Source of the DNA: Lactobacillales bacterium
Lineage (GTDB): Bacteria; Bacillota; Bacilli; Lactobacillales; Vagococcaceae
DNA length: 46,233 nt
Direction: 5' to 3'
Assembly: GCA_015654945.1 (NCBI GenBank)
Contig: JAATGB010000098.1
Location: 1-46,233 of the forward strand
The notes under the pieces are model-generated. The model was given only the letters and a program-made list of their open reading frames with translations, had not been told where the DNA came from and made no database searches. This document shows positions 1 through 9,731 of this stretch, piece by piece. The position numbers and the translations under genes are program-made. How positions within the stretch are numbered: the stretch's first letter is position 1; each line of letters starts with the position of its first letter.

Positions 1-108
1 TATGTTGATCGCGACAATGAAGGGAAGGGTACGTTACAACGTTCGAAGAAAAAATCATTTGATTGGTACCAAAAAGTGATTGCTTCTAATGGACAAGATA
101 TTAATTAA
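1..108 (+). CDS. GH1 family 6-phospho-beta-glycosidase, C-terminal end only
   Basis: The first 35 codons read through to a TAA at 106-108. The peptide ends with a Lys-rich stretch, then SFDWYQKVIASNG, which is the usual C-terminal signature of glycoside hydrolase family 1 phospho-beta-glucosidases and phospho-beta-galactosidases of Firmicutes. These cytoplasmic enzymes hydrolyse PTS-imported phosphorylated disaccharides. The catalytic glutamates lie upstream of the window, so substrate cannot be judged. A strong terminator follows directly. Confidence 0.75.
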   Translation, partial: YVDRDNEGKGTLQRSKKKSFDWYQKVIASNGQDIN

Positions 109-113
109 ATTAC

Positions 114-162
114 AAGGAATGAATGAGAAGACTATTTTTTCTACTCATTTATTCCTTTTTGT
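114..162 (+). terminator. Intrinsic terminator after the GH1 gene
   Basis: A 14-bp stem (114-127 pairing with 144-157, one G-U pair) is followed by a T-rich run. It closes the upstream glycosidase transcript. Confidence 0.85.
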
Positions 163-263
163 ATTGTTCGGTATTGAAGAACAAAAACGTTCGGATATAG
201 CTATTATCCAGTCTGTTTTATCTATGTTAGGATAAACTTATATTAGTTTAAAGGAGGAATTAG

Positions 264-1655
264 ATGGAAACTATTTCGACTATTTTATTAGTAACTATTT
301 TTGTCGTAGGCGTGTATGTCTTTTTTTTATTGCAAAAAAAACATGTTGCTTTTTCGAAACGGGTACTGTGGGCGCTAGTAGTTGGAATTGTGTTTGGAAT
401 TATTATTCAAGTTATTTTTGGAACAGATAGTAGCACAACTACGACCGCAATCGACTGGATAAATATTGTTGGCGGAGGGTATGTCAGTCTGCTGCAAATG
501 TTAATTATGCCACTGGTGTTTATCTCTATTGTCCATGCCTTTATAAAGCTAGAGTTATCAAAGAAGTTAGCGAAAATTAGTTTTACGGTGATTGCGACAC
601 TGTTAGGAACGACAGCGATTGCCGCTTTAATTGGCGTGCTCAGTGTTTTGATCTTTGGCTTGCAAAACGCAACTTTTGCGAAGGGAACAGAAGAGGCAGC
701 TAGAATTTCAGAAATTACCACGACACAAGAAAGCGTGAAAGGTGTCACGCTACCGCAGCAAATTCTAAGCTTTTTTCCTAAAAATATTTTTTCTGATTTA
801 GCCGGAACACGCGCAACCAGTACGATTGCTGTTGTTATTTTTGCAGTTTTTGTCGGAGTAGCTTTTCTAGGAATCAAGAAAAAAGCAAAAAATGAAGCAC
901 TCTTTTTTGAGCAATTGATCGAAAGCTTTTACAAAATTATTATGCGGATCGTTACGCTGGTTTTACGGCTAACACCTTATGGAATCTTTGCACTAATGAC
1001 AAAAGTTATCGCGACAAGCGACGTTCTTGCAATAATTGATTTGGGTAAATTTCTTCTTGCTTCTTATGTTGCGTTGCTCGCAGTATTTGTTGTTCATCTG
1101 TTGATTTTGGTCAGTGTTAAAGTTCAACCGATTCAATATATAAAAAAAGCTTTCCCGGCATTAAGCTTTGCATTTACTTCTCGTTCTAGTGCGGGGACCT
1201 TGCCCTTGAATGTGGAAACGCAAGTAAAATCATTGGGGGTTGAAGAAACGATTGCTAATTTTTCCGCTAGTTTTGGTCTTTCGATTGGTCAAAATGGTTG
1301 TGCGGGGGTTTATCCTGCAATGTTAGCTGCAATTGTCGCACCGTCTCAAGGGATCGAGATATTCAGTGTCTCTTATATCCTTTTGATTGTCGCGGTGGTG
1401 ACGATTAGTTCACTTGGTGTTGCAGGAGTAGGTGGGGGCGCTACTTTTGCCTCATTGATTGTCCTAGGTACTTTAAATTTACCAGTCGCAATTGTGGGGT
1501 TAGTTATTTCCGTCGAACCGCTAATTGATATGATGCGCACAGCAGTGAATGTAAGTGACACCATGGTTGCGGGTATCGTTACAAGCAGAAGACTAGGTGA
1601 ATTAAACGAAGAAATTCTTTATGATAACCAAGCTTTGATCGAAGAAGGTATATAA
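264..1655 (+). CDS. tcyP: L-cystine / dicarboxylate-amino acid symporter family transporter (TcyP-like)
   Basis: 463-residue polytopic membrane protein of the dicarboxylate/amino acid:cation symporter (DAACS) family. It has a run of hydrophobic segments, the serine-rich re-entrant motif SRSSAGTLPL (306-315), GQNGCAGVYPAM (342-353) and the C-terminal DMMRTAVNV (422-430). The SRSSAGTLP and GQNGCAG versions are those of the TcyP/YhcL cystine importers rather than of glutamate or C4-dicarboxylate carriers, so cystine uptake is the likely role. A good ribosome site (aaaggagg, 249-256) sets the ATG at 264. It is monocistronic, closed by a terminator at 1699. The LysR gene downstream could control it, but nothing in the sequence shows this. 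Confidence 0.82.
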   Translation: METISTILLVTIFVVGVYVFFLLQKKHVAFSKRVLWALVVGIVFGIIIQVIFGTDSSTTTTAIDWINIVGGGYVSLLQMLIMPLVFISIVHAFIKLELSKKLAKISFTVIATLLGTTAIAALIGVLSVLIFGLQNATFAKGTEEAARISEITTTQESVKGVTLPQQILSFFPKNIFSDLAGTRATSTIAVVIFAVFVGVAFLGIKKKAKNEALFFEQLIESFYKIIMRIVTLVLRLTPYGIFALMTKVIATSDVLAIIDLGKFLLASYVALLAVFVVHLLILVSVKVQPIQYIKKAFPALSFAFTSRSSAGTLPLNVETQVKSLGVEETIANFSASFGLSIGQNGCAGVYPAMLAAIVAPSQGIEIFSVSYILLIVAVVTISSLGVAGVGGGATFASLIVLGTLNLPVAIVGLVISVEPLIDMMRTAVNVSDTMVAGIVTSRRLGELNEEILYDNQALIEEGI

Positions 1656-1698
1656 GAATAAGATTTATAGAAGAACATTAGCTGAAAAGAAAAATAAT

Positions 1699-1736
1699 TA
1701 TCTCTTAGTGAAGGGTGCTAAGAGATAGTTTTTTTA
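1699..1736 (+). terminator. Intrinsic terminator after the cystine transporter
   Basis: A perfect 10-bp stem, TATCTCTTAG / CTAAGAGATA (1699-1708 with 1718-1727), is followed by G and seven Ts. Confidence 0.9.
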
Positions 1737-1783
1737 TTTAATAACAGCTTTACTTTTCCATTGTTAAAATTTAAAAAGGTAAC

Positions 1784-1811
1784 TTGCTTGTATTTAAGGA
1801 TATTGTAAAGT
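1784..1811 (+). promoter_or_regulatory. Possible promoter of the LysR gene
   Basis: TTGCTT (1784-1789) and TAAAGT (1806-1811) are separated by 16 bp, 40 bp before the LysR start. The match is moderate. Confidence 0.4.
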
Positions 1812-1851
1812 AACATAAGAGGAAATAGGGATAATGGGAGAGCTTGGTTAA

Positions 1852-2778
1852 ATGAATATTCAACAATTAAAATATGTCGTCGAAGTTGAAAAGGAAAAAA
1901 CAATTCGAGGTGCATCCAAAAAATTATTTATCGCGCAATCTAGTTTATCAACGGCAATTAAAGATCTAGAAGAAGAAATCGGTATTTCAATATTTATTCG
2001 ATCTAAAAAAGGCGTGACAGTAACAAAAGAGGGTGCGGAGTTTATTGAATATGCCAAACAAGTCTTGGCGCAATTGAATGTAATTGAAGAAACGTATATC
2101 AAAAAAACACTTTCAGAGAAACGTTTTTCCGTATCTAGCCAGCATTATGATTTTGCTTCTGAGGCATTTTCTCGACTAATTAATGAAATTGAAGAACAAA
2201 ATCACGAAGCAAAGTTTACTTTCCGTTTATTAGAAACGGACACAAAAAAAGTCTTGCGAGATGTTTACACAAATATCAGTGAAATTGGGCTTATTTACAT
2301 TAGTGAATTTAATGAAAAAGTCTTATATCGATTAATCGAAAGCTATGGTCTAAAATTTGAAGCCTTATTTGAATTCCAACCAAAAGTTTTTTTAGGGAGA
2401 AATCATCCTTTAGCGGATAAAGACATAATAACCTATCAGGATTTAGCTGAATATCCAGCCTTAACTTTTGAGCAATCTGAAGATAATTCTTACCAATTTT
2501 CAGAAGAGCCACTTGAAATCCAAAATCATAATAAAAAAGTTTTGGTCAGCGATCGAACGACTGCGATTAACTTGTTGGTCGGCTCAAACTGTTACTTAAC
2601 AGGATCGGGAATTATGCGCAGTGAATTGACTCGGAATATGCTCGTTTCAATTCCCTTAAATAGCCAAACAAATCATGTGATCGGTCTGATTTCAACAAAC
2701 AAGAAAGAAATTTCAACTTTAGCGAAACATTATATTGAAATCATTCAAAGTGTTATAAAAGAACGTTCAGATATTTAA
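1852..2778 (+). CDS. LysR-family transcriptional regulator
   Basis: 308 residues. The N-terminal winged helix-turn-helix (about 1-60) has the LysR pattern: a helix around QSSLSTAIKDLEEEIG, then F-I-R-S-K-K-G-V and T-K-E-G. The remaining ~220 residues form the effector-binding domain. The ATG at 1852 follows a modest Shine-Dalgarno (gggagag). It stands alone between two other transcription units. Target and co-inducer cannot be read from the sequence; the nearest transporter gene (264-1655) is upstream on the same strand, not in the divergent arrangement usual for LysR targets. Confidence 0.9.
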   Translation: MNIQQLKYVVEVEKEKTIRGASKKLFIAQSSLSTAIKDLEEEIGISIFIRSKKGVTVTKEGAEFIEYAKQVLAQLNVIEETYIKKTLSEKRFSVSSQHYDFASEAFSRLINEIEEQNHEAKFTFRLLETDTKKVLRDVYTNISEIGLIYISEFNEKVLYRLIESYGLKFEALFEFQPKVFLGRNHPLADKDIITYQDLAEYPALTFEQSEDNSYQFSEEPLEIQNHNKKVLVSDRTTAINLLVGSNCYLTGSGIMRSELTRNMLVSIPLNSQTNHVIGLISTNKKEISTLAKHYIEIIQSVIKERSDI

Positions 2779-2845
2779 TTAATAAAAAAGAAACCTCTTT
2801 TTTTGCGTAAGCTATTAGTAGAAGCGACTAAAAGGAGGCGTTTTT

Positions 2846-3535
2846 TTGTGTGAAGCAGAACAAAATAAAGAATTGGCGAATGATAATTTTCCACGAGAGC
2901 GCTTAGAAAAGTACGGTGAAAAGGCGCTTTCTTATCAAGAGTTGCTTGCGATCATTTTGCGAACGGGCTATAAAGAAAAACATGTCATGGAACTCTCTTT
3001 GCATATCCTTTACTATTTTGATAGTTTATTTGATTTAAAAATGGCTCCTTTAGAAGAGCTGCAAAAAATCAAAGGAATTGGGCGGGTAAAAGCGATTGAG
3101 ATTAAGGCCGCTATTGAATTAGGCCTGAGATTGGCAAAAGCAACTCAAATTAAATATGGAAAAATAACTTCAAGCAAAGAAATTGGTGCGCTGATGCTAG
3201 AAGAATTAGGCGAATTAAAACAAGAACATTTAGTTGCGGTTTACTTGAATACGAAAAACGAAGTGCTAAAAAAAGAAACCATTTTTATTGGTTCGCTCAA
3301 TCAGTCCATCGCACATCCGCGAGAAATTTTTAAAGGTGCAGTCAAATATTCAGCAGCGAGAATTATTTTAGCGCATAATCACCCTTCAGGAAATCCAACA
3401 CCGTCGCGAAACGATAAGATTTTCACGAAAAGAATTATGGAGTGTGGTGATTTAATGGGGATTGATGTGTTGGATCATTTTGTGATTGGCGAGAATGAGT
3501 ATATCAGTTTACGAGAAGTCGGTGTTGTCTACTGA
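2846..3535 (+). CDS. radC: RadC/JAB-domain DNA repair-associated protein
   Basis: 229 residues. A helix-hairpin-helix region (KIKGIGRVKAIEI, about 74-86) precedes the JAMM metalloprotease-like fold with the RadC signature H177-N-H-P-S-G-N ... D190. The family was long linked to DNA repair but its reaction is not settled. The start is a TTG at 2846: a strong aaaggagg (2831-2838) lies 7 nt before it and no ATG occurs in frame nearby. Length is normal for the family. Confidence 0.9.
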   Translation: MCEAEQNKELANDNFPRERLEKYGEKALSYQELLAIILRTGYKEKHVMELSLHILYYFDSLFDLKMAPLEELQKIKGIGRVKAIEIKAAIELGLRLAKATQIKYGKITSSKEIGALMLEELGELKQEHLVAVYLNTKNEVLKKETIFIGSLNQSIAHPREIFKGAVKYSAARIILAHNHPSGNPTPSRNDKIFTKRIMECGDLMGIDVLDHFVIGENEYISLREVGVVY

Positions 3536-3550
3536 TTTTAATCTATTTAC

Positions 3551-3579
3551 TTGCAATTGTTTTATAAATGCGGTATCAT
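3551..3579 (+). promoter_or_regulatory. Promoter of the cold-shock gene
   Basis: TTGCAA (3551-3556) and TATCAT (3574-3579) are spaced by 17 bp. This implies a leader of about 120 nt before cspA. Confidence 0.65.
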
Positions 3580-3585
3580 AACATT

Positions 3586-3708
3586 GTAATTTTGTTTGGT
3601 AGATATTCATAGAAGTTGTTTTATAGGTATTGTTCCAAGACACCTCTATCGTACTATAAGCAAGTATTACAATAATTATGTGCTAAAGGCACGAGGAGGA
3701 AACGTAAC
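3586..3708 (+). other. Long 5' leader of cspA
   Basis: About 120 nt of untranslated RNA. A small hairpin (GTGC 3680-3683 with GCAC 3689-3692) sits immediately before the gaggagg ribosome site. Long structured leaders that act as RNA thermosensors are a known feature of cold-shock genes; that this one does so is inferred. Confidence 0.5.
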
Positions 3709-3909
3709 ATGGCTCAAGGAACAGTAAAATGGTTTAACGCAGAAAAAGGTTTTGGATTTATCCAACAAGAAGATGGCGCAGATGTATTTGTACATTTTTC
3801 AGCAATCCAAGGAGACGGTTTTAAATCTTTAGAAGAAGGTCAATCTGTGACTTTTGATATTGAAGAAAGCGACCGTGGCCCTCAAGCTGCTAACGTTGAA
3901 AAAAACTAA
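3709..3909 (+). CDS. cspA: Cold-shock protein (CspA family)
   Basis: 66 residues, a complete cold-shock domain. The RNA-binding motifs RNP1 (KGFGFI, 13-18) and RNP2 (VFVHF, 26-30) are intact. These small beta-barrel proteins bind single-stranded RNA and DNA and act as RNA chaperones. A strong ribosome site (gaggagg) precedes the ATG, and a hairpin terminator follows 20 nt after the stop, so it is transcribed alone. Confidence 0.97.
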   Translation: MAQGTVKWFNAEKGFGFIQQEDGADVFVHFSAIQGDGFKSLEEGQSVTFDIEESDRGPQAANVEKN

Positions 3910-3927
3910 TTTAAATAAAAACTAGTT

Positions 3928-3962
3928 AACCTCTTGATCTTTTAAGATCAAGAGGTTTTTTG
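3928..3962 (+). terminator. Intrinsic terminator of cspA
   Basis: The inverted repeat AACCTCTTGATCTT / AAGATCAAGAGGTT (3928-3941 with 3944-3957) ends in a T run. Confidence 0.92.
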
Positions 3963-3965
3963 GTT

Positions 3966-4008
3966 AAAAAAATAACTCTAAGATAAGAAAGCATCTTAGA
4001 GTTATTTT
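3966..4008 (-). terminator. Intrinsic terminator of rnjA
   Basis: A near-perfect inverted repeat (about 3966-3983 with 3992-4010) has A and T tails at both ends. It lies directly after the rnjA stop on the minus strand and could also back up the cspA terminator on the plus strand. Confidence 0.88.
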
Positions 4009-5682
4009 TTAATCAAGTTCCATAATCATTGGTAAAATCATTGGATGTCGTTCTGTTTTTTCAATTAAGAAAGGCTGTAGTGAGTCAACAATTGCAGTAT
4101 GTAAAGCTGCTTCGTCACAGTTAGGTTCCTTCAATGCTTTTCGAATGGCGTGAAAGAGGATCCGCTGTCCTTCATTAATTAGTTCGCCAGATTCACGCAT
4201 GTAGATAAATCCTCTTGATAGAATATCTGGACCAGCTAAAATTTCTTGTTTTTTATAATCAACAGTTGCAACCGCTAAGACAAGCCCTTCTTCGGATAAA
4301 ATGCGACGATCACGTAACACAATATTTCCGATATCGCCCACACCATTGCCATCGACATAAACATCACCTGCGTTAAAATGACCAGCAACACGTGCCGTTT
4401 CTGGAGTGAGGGCTAACATGTCACCATTACCCAAAATGAAGCAATCCTCCTTTGGAACACCGACCGCTTCCGCTAATTGTGAATGGATTTTCAGCATCCG
4501 ATATTCACCATGAACTGGGATAAAGAATTTCGGCTTCATTAAACGGAGCATCAATTTTTGTTCTTGTTGACCGCCGTGACCAGAAGTATGAATGTTATTA
4601 ATTTTACCATGGATAACATTAGCACCGGCTTCTGAAAGTAAGTTAATCAAATTATTGACACTTGCTGTGTTGCCAGGAATTGGTGAGCTTGAGAAGACAA
4701 CAGTATCTCCAGGTTGAATCGAAATTTGGCGATGGGTGCCGTTCGCAATTCGGCTAAGAGCAGCCATGGGTTCTCCTTGCGAACCAGTACAGAGGATCAT
4801 CGTTTCATTTGCTGGTAAATGGTTAATTTCTTTTGCTTCAACAAACGAATCCGCAGGAACTTTGATATAGCCTAATTTTTGGCCATTAACAACCGCATTT
4901 TCCATGCTACGTCCAAAAACGGCAATTTTGCGGCCAGTTTTGACAGCGGCTTCCGCCGTTTGCTGCAACCGAGAAATATTAGAAGCAAAAGTAGCAAAAA
5001 TAATCCTTCCTTCGACTTTTTCAAATATTTTTTGGATAGAATCTCCAATCAATGCTTCTGATTGTGTAAAGTTTGGAATTTCTGCATTTGTACTATCAGA
5101 TAGTAGACACAAAACACCTTCTTCTCCAATGCGAGCCATTCTATGCAGATTGGCTGGTTCACCAACTGGAGTAAAATCAAATTTAAAATCACCGGTACAA
5201 ACTATATTACCAGAAGGTGTTTTAATTACGACACCTAAAGCATCTGGAATACTATGCGTTGTACGGAAAAAAGTCACCGAGGTTTTTCTGAATTTAATAA
5301 CCGTATCTTCACCAATTTCATGAAGCTCAGCATCTCTTAGTAAACCATGTTCTTCTAATTTATTTGTAATTAGAGCCAATGCAAGTGGTCCAGCGTAAAT
5401 CGGGATATTTGCTTGACGTAGCAAATAAGGAATTCCGCCGATATGATCTTCATGCCCATGAGTGATGACAAGTGCTTTCACTTTATTTAGGTTTTGGACA
5501 ATATAGCTATAATCGGGAATCACATAATCAATTCCAAGTAAATCATCCTCCGGAAATTTAATACCCGCATCGACAATAATAATTTCGTCTTGAAATTGTA
5601 CCCCGTACGTATTTTTTCCAATTTCGCCTAAACCACCTAAAGCGAAAACACCTGTTTCGTTATTTTTAATTGAAGGTTTCAT
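4009..5682 (-). CDS. rnjA: Ribonuclease J1
   Basis: 557-residue metallo-beta-lactamase/beta-CASP nuclease. The zinc motif HGHEDH is at 75-80. The beta-CASP part contains [12 protein letters not shown], and later the conserved [11 protein letters not shown]. RNase J1 is a 5'-3' exo- and endonuclease central to mRNA decay and rRNA maturation in Firmicutes. It starts two bases after the stop of rpoY, the arrangement found widely in Bacilli, so the two are co-transcribed leftward. Confidence 0.97.
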   Translation of the reverse strand: MKPSIKNNETGVFALGGLGEIGKNTYGVQFQDEIIIVDAGIKFPEDDLLGIDYVIPDYSYIVQNLNKVKALVITHGHEDHIGGIPYLLRQANIPIYAGPLALALITNKLEEHGLLRDAELHEIGEDTVIKFRKTSVTFFRTTHSIPDALGVVIKTPSGNIVCTGDFKFDFTPVGEPANLHRMARIGEEGVLCLLSDSTNAEIPNFTQSEALIGDSIQKIFEKVEGRIIFATFASNISRLQQTAEAAVKTGRKIAVFGRSMENAVVNGQKLGYIKVPADSFVEAKEINHLPANETMILCTGSQGEPMAALSRIANGTHRQISIQPGDTVVFSSSPIPGNTASVNNLINLLSEAGANVIHGKINNIHTSGHGGQQEQKLMLRLMKPKFFIPVHGEYRMLKIHSQLAEAVGVPKEDCFILGNGDMLALTPETARVAGHFNAGDVYVDGNGVGDIGNIVLRDRRILSEEGLVLAVATVDYKKQEILAGPDILSRGFIYMRESGELINEGQRILFHAIRKALKEPNCDEAALHTAIVDSLQPFLIEKTERHPMILPMIMELD

Positions 5683-5684
5683 AA

Positions 5685-5900
5685 CTAGTTGAACTCCGAT
5701 ATTTCAAAATTGACATGTTGTTTTTCATATTCAAGATGATTTCCATCTAATTCTTGAATAAATTCAATATTATACGGGGTATTGTCTTCGATTTTGATGC
5801 GCGCCGTTACTTCGTTTTCGGCTTCCAAATACAGACATTGTGTTTGCTCTCTTTTTGGATTTCTTACTTTTGTTTCTTGGTAATAGACTTTAAAAATCAT
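5685..5900 (-). CDS. rpoY: RNA polymerase epsilon subunit (RpoY/YkzG)
   Basis: 71 residues from the ATG at 5900, beginning MIFKVYYQ, the conserved start of the family. The ribosome site aaggag on the minus strand (5909-5915) lies 8 nt upstream. An in-frame ATG seven codons earlier (5921) has no such site and is rejected. RpoY is a small accessory subunit of Firmicutes RNA polymerase, and it always neighbours rnjA, as here. Confidence 0.93.
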   Translation of the reverse strand: MIFKVYYQETKVRNPKREQTQCLYLEAENEVTARIKIEDNTPYNIEFIQELDGNHLEYEKQHVNFEISEFN

Positions 5901-5921
5901 ATATATTTCTCCTTTATGCAT

Positions 5922-6237
5922 AAATTATGCAGATTTATTTTATTTTAAACACAACAAAATTAGGTGCTTTACACCTGATTTTTTAAACCATCATAACTGG
6001 AACGTTAATGATGAAATGAAACCTCGTCTTTGTTTCATTTTGTCTGTATGTTTGCTCACATAATAAACCGTTTCTGCTTGCTGTGCTGTGTAACAATTAC
6101 AAATATTCTATCACAAGTTTGAAAATAAGTATAGAAAGTTAGTTTTTTCCTACTTAAATTTTTATAAACATATATAAAACGTATTTTACTTAAAAGCACG
6201 GATATGTTACATTAAATGGAGTGAAAGGGTGGTATAA
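5922..6237. other. 316-bp divergent intergenic region between rpoY and the ABC exporter
   Basis: No gene is seen. It should hold the divergent promoters, but no box pair is convincing. Two inverted repeats stand out: a 7-bp stem with a wobble plus six Ts (5960-5984), terminator-like on the plus strand, and AAATGAAAC / GTTTCATTT (6014-6040), a 9-bp stem with a 9-nt loop and no T run. The remainder is AT-rich. Confidence 0.5.
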
Positions 6238-7968
6238 ATGAAGTTAATGTGGCGCTATGTCATTCAACATAAGGTATTACTTCTTTGTAATTTTATTTGT
6301 GTGTTCGGTTTTATCATTATTGAATTGGGTTTGCCAACTTTACTCGCAAGTATGCTCGATGTCGGTGTAGCAAATCGTGATTTTGACTACGTAAAAAAAA
6401 TGGGCATATGGATGATTCTCATCACTATTTTTGGTGTAGTCTTGAATATTTTATTGACTTTTTTCGGTCAAAAAATTACGACAACCATTATTCGAGAAAT
6501 TCGCGATGATATGTTTGAAAATATTCAGACCTTTTCACATCAAGAATATGAAAAATTTGGAATTTCTTCTTTGATCACACGCACGACCAATGATGCTTAT
6601 CAAGTCATGATTTTTTTAGGAATGGTTCTAAGAACTGGGATTATGACTCCCATGATGTTTACAGTTAGTTTATACATGATTATGCGTACAAGTCCGTTTT
6701 TATCGATCTTTGTGTTTACGGCGATTCCATTATTATTACTCGGCGTTGTTTTCATTGGTAAAATTTCGGAACCACTCTCGCGTAAACAGCAAAAAAATCT
6801 AGATGGAATCAACATGATTTTACGTGAAAATTTATCAGGATTACGTGTGATCAGAGCGTTTGTCAATGAAAAATTTGAGGAGAAGCGTTTTGAAAAAGTG
6901 AATCAAGCGTATGCTGAAAGCTCGAAGAAACTATTTAAATTAACTGCAGTTGCACAGCCAGCCTTCTTTTTCTTATTTAATATTATTATGGTTTTCATTA
7001 TTTGGTTCGGATCGATCCAAATTGATACGGGGAGTCTGGCAATTGGTACTTTAATTGCGTTTATTGAATATATTTTTCATGCACTTTTTTCTTTCATGCT
7101 GTTTGCTTCGGTGTTCATGCTATATCCACGCGCAGCTGTTTCTGCACAACGAATTCAAGAAATTCTCGATGTGAAAACCGCAATTTCCGAAAACCTAGCC
7201 GGCGTAAAGAAAACTGCTACAAATGGCTATCTTGAATTTAACCAAGTAACCTTTGCCTATCCAGGACATGCAGAAAGCCCAGTGATTCGAGACGTTAGTT
7301 TTACTGCAAGTCCGGGTGAAACAGTTGCCTTTATTGGTAGCACTGGTAGCGGAAAATCAACGTTAGTTCAACTAATTCCTCGGTTTTATGATGTAACGAA
7401 AGGGACAATCACAGTTGATGGCGTAGATGTCAAAGACTATTCGTTGGCTGCTCTGCGTGAAAAAATTGGCTATATTCCACAAAAAGCGCTTTTGTTTACA
7501 GGAACCATTAAAGAAAATTTATTATATGGCAAGAAGGATGCCACGCAGGAAGAGTTAGAAGAAGCGATTGAAATTGCCCAAGCCAAAGAATTTGTTGAGC
7601 GAAAAGCCGATCAATACGATGAATTTTTATCTGAAGGCGGAGCTAATTTTTCTGGTGGTCAAAAGCAGCGTTTGTCAATTGCGCGCGCGATTATCCGAAA
7701 ACCCGCTGTTTATATTTTTGATGATAGCTTTTCTGCACTGGATTATCGAACGGATGCACAATTGCGCCAGCGTTTGAAAAAGGAAACAACACATTCAACC
7801 GTTTTAATTGTCGCGCAGCGAGTAGGAACGATTATGAATGCAGATAAGATTGTTGTTTTAGATGAAGGAAATGTAGTAGGAATAGGTACACATCGAGAGC
7901 TGTTGGCAAGTTGTTCAATCTACTATGACATTGCCCGTTCACAATTATCAGAGGAGGAGTTAAAATGA
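6238..7968 (+). CDS. Heterodimeric ABC multidrug-type exporter, subunit 1 (degenerate-site half)
   Basis: 576 residues: a six-helix transmembrane domain (about 1-310) followed by a nucleotide-binding domain. Walker A is GSTGSGKST (367-375) and the signature FSGGQ (471-475). The catalytic glutamate after Walker B is Asp (VYIFDD, D496) and the switch histidine is Gln (Q527). These two changes mark the non-hydrolysing site of heterodimeric exporters such as LmrCD, BmrCD and EfrAB. The gene overlaps the next by 4 bp (ATGA), as expected for paired subunits. Substrate is unknown; drug or lipid export is inferred from the family. Confidence 0.9.
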   Translation: MKLMWRYVIQHKVLLLCNFICVFGFIIIELGLPTLLASMLDVGVANRDFDYVKKMGIWMILITIFGVVLNILLTFFGQKITTTIIREIRDDMFENIQTFSHQEYEKFGISSLITRTTNDAYQVMIFLGMVLRTGIMTPMMFTVSLYMIMRTSPFLSIFVFTAIPLLLLGVVFIGKISEPLSRKQQKNLDGINMILRENLSGLRVIRAFVNEKFEEKRFEKVNQAYAESSKKLFKLTAVAQPAFFFLFNIIMVFIIWFGSIQIDTGSLAIGTLIAFIEYIFHALFSFMLFASVFMLYPRAAVSAQRIQEILDVKTAISENLAGVKKTATNGYLEFNQVTFAYPGHAESPVIRDVSFTASPGETVAFIGSTGSGKSTLVQLIPRFYDVTKGTITVDGVDVKDYSLAALREKIGYIPQKALLFTGTIKENLLYGKKDATQEELEEAIEIAQAKEFVERKADQYDEFLSEGGANFSGGQKQRLSIARAIIRKPAVYIFDDSFSALDYRTDAQLRQRLKKETTHSTVLIVAQRVGTIMNADKIVVLDEGNVVGIGTHRELLASCSIYYDIARSQLSEEELK

Positions 7969-9725
7969 AACAAAGTCTTTCTTCTCTCACACGACTAGGG
8001 GGCTATATCAAAAAATATCGCATTCTTTTTTATGCCTCTTTACTGTTTACTTTTTTAACCGTTGTATTTAACGCTCTATCTCCTTATGTAACGGGCCTGC
8101 CGATTACGGAGATTACGAAAAATATTACCCAGAAGGAAGCCGTGAATTTTCCTTATATTCAAAAAATGATAGGGTTGATTTTGCTTGTAGGCGTTGCTTA
8201 TTGTTGTACGCAATTTTTGTCTAACTATTTAATGACAAATGTGGTGCAAAATGCGATGAAAGATCTGCGTAAAGATATTGATGAAAAAATTAATCGACTC
8301 CCTGTTTCTTATTTCGATAAGCGACAACAAGGGGATGTACTGTCAAAAATGACGAATGATGTTGATGCAATCAGTAATGCACTCCAGCAGAGTTTTATTC
8401 CGATTATTAATGCGTTGCTCGGGATTGTGATGGCTTTAGCGATGATGTTTTACATCAATACGATTATGGCTTTATTATCGATCATCATGATTCCAGCGTC
8501 ACTCTTTATTTCTAGGAAAATTGTTAAGCTTTCACAAAAATATTTCAAAGGACAACAAGACGCTTTGGGAGAATTAAATGGTTATGTCCAAGAAAATATG
8601 ACTGGTTTTAGTATTTTGAAACTTTATGGGCGGGAAAAAGAAGCGCTCAAAGGGTTTAGTCAGGTAAGCTATCGTTTATCTGATTTTGGATTTAAGTCAG
8701 CAGTTATTTCGGGTTTGATGATGCCGCTTGTTCAATTAACAGCATATGGTACATATATTGGTATGTCTGTTATCGGCTGTTTTTATATCATCCAAGGAAC
8801 ACTTGTCATTGGGAATTTGCAAGCCTTTATTCAATATATTTGGCAAGTGAGTCAACCTATGGGACAAATCACGCAATTATCAGCGGTGTTACAAAGTGCT
8901 TCAGCTGCGATTGATCGTGTTTTTTCGCTACTAGATGAACCAGAAGAGAATATTGAAGCTGAAATTTCAGAATTACCAAGCACTATTGAAGGAAATGTCT
9001 CATTTGAGCATGTGGCATTTGCCTATAATTCAAAGAAACCGTTAATTAAAGATTTGAGTTTTGAAGTGAAAAAAGGACAAATGGTCGCGATTGTAGGACC
9101 AACTGGGGCAGGGAAAACGACATTGATTAATTTACTAATGCGTTTCTATGATGTAAATAGCGGCGCCATTCGGATTGATGGTGTGGATACCAAACAAGTA
9201 AAACGAAGTAAAGTTCGAGCGTTATTTGGGATGGTATTGCAAGATGCATGGGTGTATCATGATTCCATTGATGAAAATATTCGTTTTGGTAAGTTGGATG
9301 CCACAGAATATGAAGTAATTGATGCTGCAAAAACCGCGAATGTCGACCATTTTATTCGTACAATGTCTGATGGTTACGAAATGGAAATCAACGAAGAGGG
9401 TAGTAATATTTCACTTGGTCAAAAACAGCTTCTAACAATTGCACGTGCAATCATTTCTAATCCAAAGATCTTGATTTTGGATGAAGCAACAAGTTCAGTG
9501 GATACGCGTTTAGAAGCATTAATTCAAAAAGCAATGAAAACGGTCATGAAAGGCAGGACCAGTTTTGTGATTGCTCATCGTCTCTCAACGATTAGGGAAG
9601 CAGATCTAATTTTGGTTATGGATCAAGGGAATATTATTGAACAGGGTAACCATGAAAGCTTATTAGCGGAAAAAGGTTTTTATGAAAAGCTTTATCACAG
9701 TCAATTTACGGAAAACGAGAGCTAA
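7965..9725 (+). CDS. Heterodimeric ABC multidrug-type exporter, subunit 2 (catalytic half)
   Basis: 586 residues with the same architecture. Walker A is GPTGAGKTT (378-386), Walker B is ILILDE with the catalytic E507, and the switch histidine H538 is intact. The signature is ISLGQ (482-486) instead of LSGGQ. Since the signature of one half completes the ATP site of the other, this lesion and the D/Q changes in subunit 1 fall in the same degenerate site, leaving one active site. The ATG at 7965 follows gaggagg and is translationally coupled to subunit 1. An EfrAB/LmrCD-like pair fits; the exact orthologue is not certain. Confidence 0.9.
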   Translation: MKQSLSSLTRLGGYIKKYRILFYASLLFTFLTVVFNALSPYVTGLPITEITKNITQKEAVNFPYIQKMIGLILLVGVAYCCTQFLSNYLMTNVVQNAMKDLRKDIDEKINRLPVSYFDKRQQGDVLSKMTNDVDAISNALQQSFIPIINALLGIVMALAMMFYINTIMALLSIIMIPASLFISRKIVKLSQKYFKGQQDALGELNGYVQENMTGFSILKLYGREKEALKGFSQVSYRLSDFGFKSAVISGLMMPLVQLTAYGTYIGMSVIGCFYIIQGTLVIGNLQAFIQYIWQVSQPMGQITQLSAVLQSASAAIDRVFSLLDEPEENIEAEISELPSTIEGNVSFEHVAFAYNSKKPLIKDLSFEVKKGQMVAIVGPTGAGKTTLINLLMRFYDVNSGAIRIDGVDTKQVKRSKVRALFGMVLQDAWVYHDSIDENIRFGKLDATEYEVIDAAKTANVDHFIRTMSDGYEMEINEEGSNISLGQKQLLTIARAIISNPKILILDEATSSVDTRLEALIQKAMKTVMKGRTSFVIAHRLSTIREADLILVMDQGNIIEQGNHESLLAEKGFYEKLYHSQFTENES

Positions 9726-9731
9726 AATAAA

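Noticed and set aside
407-877. 156-codon open frame opposite the cystine transporter
   Set aside because: Antisense shadow of a membrane-protein gene; composition mirrors hydrophobic codons and no start signal is seen.
4904-5323. 139-codon open frame opposite rnjA
   Set aside because: Fully inside the well-conserved rnjA on the other strand, with no ribosome site and no recognisable product.
5960-5984. Terminator-like hairpin with six Ts on the plus strand upstream of rpoY
   Set aside because: No plus-strand gene precedes it, and the stem is short; listed only as intergenic content.
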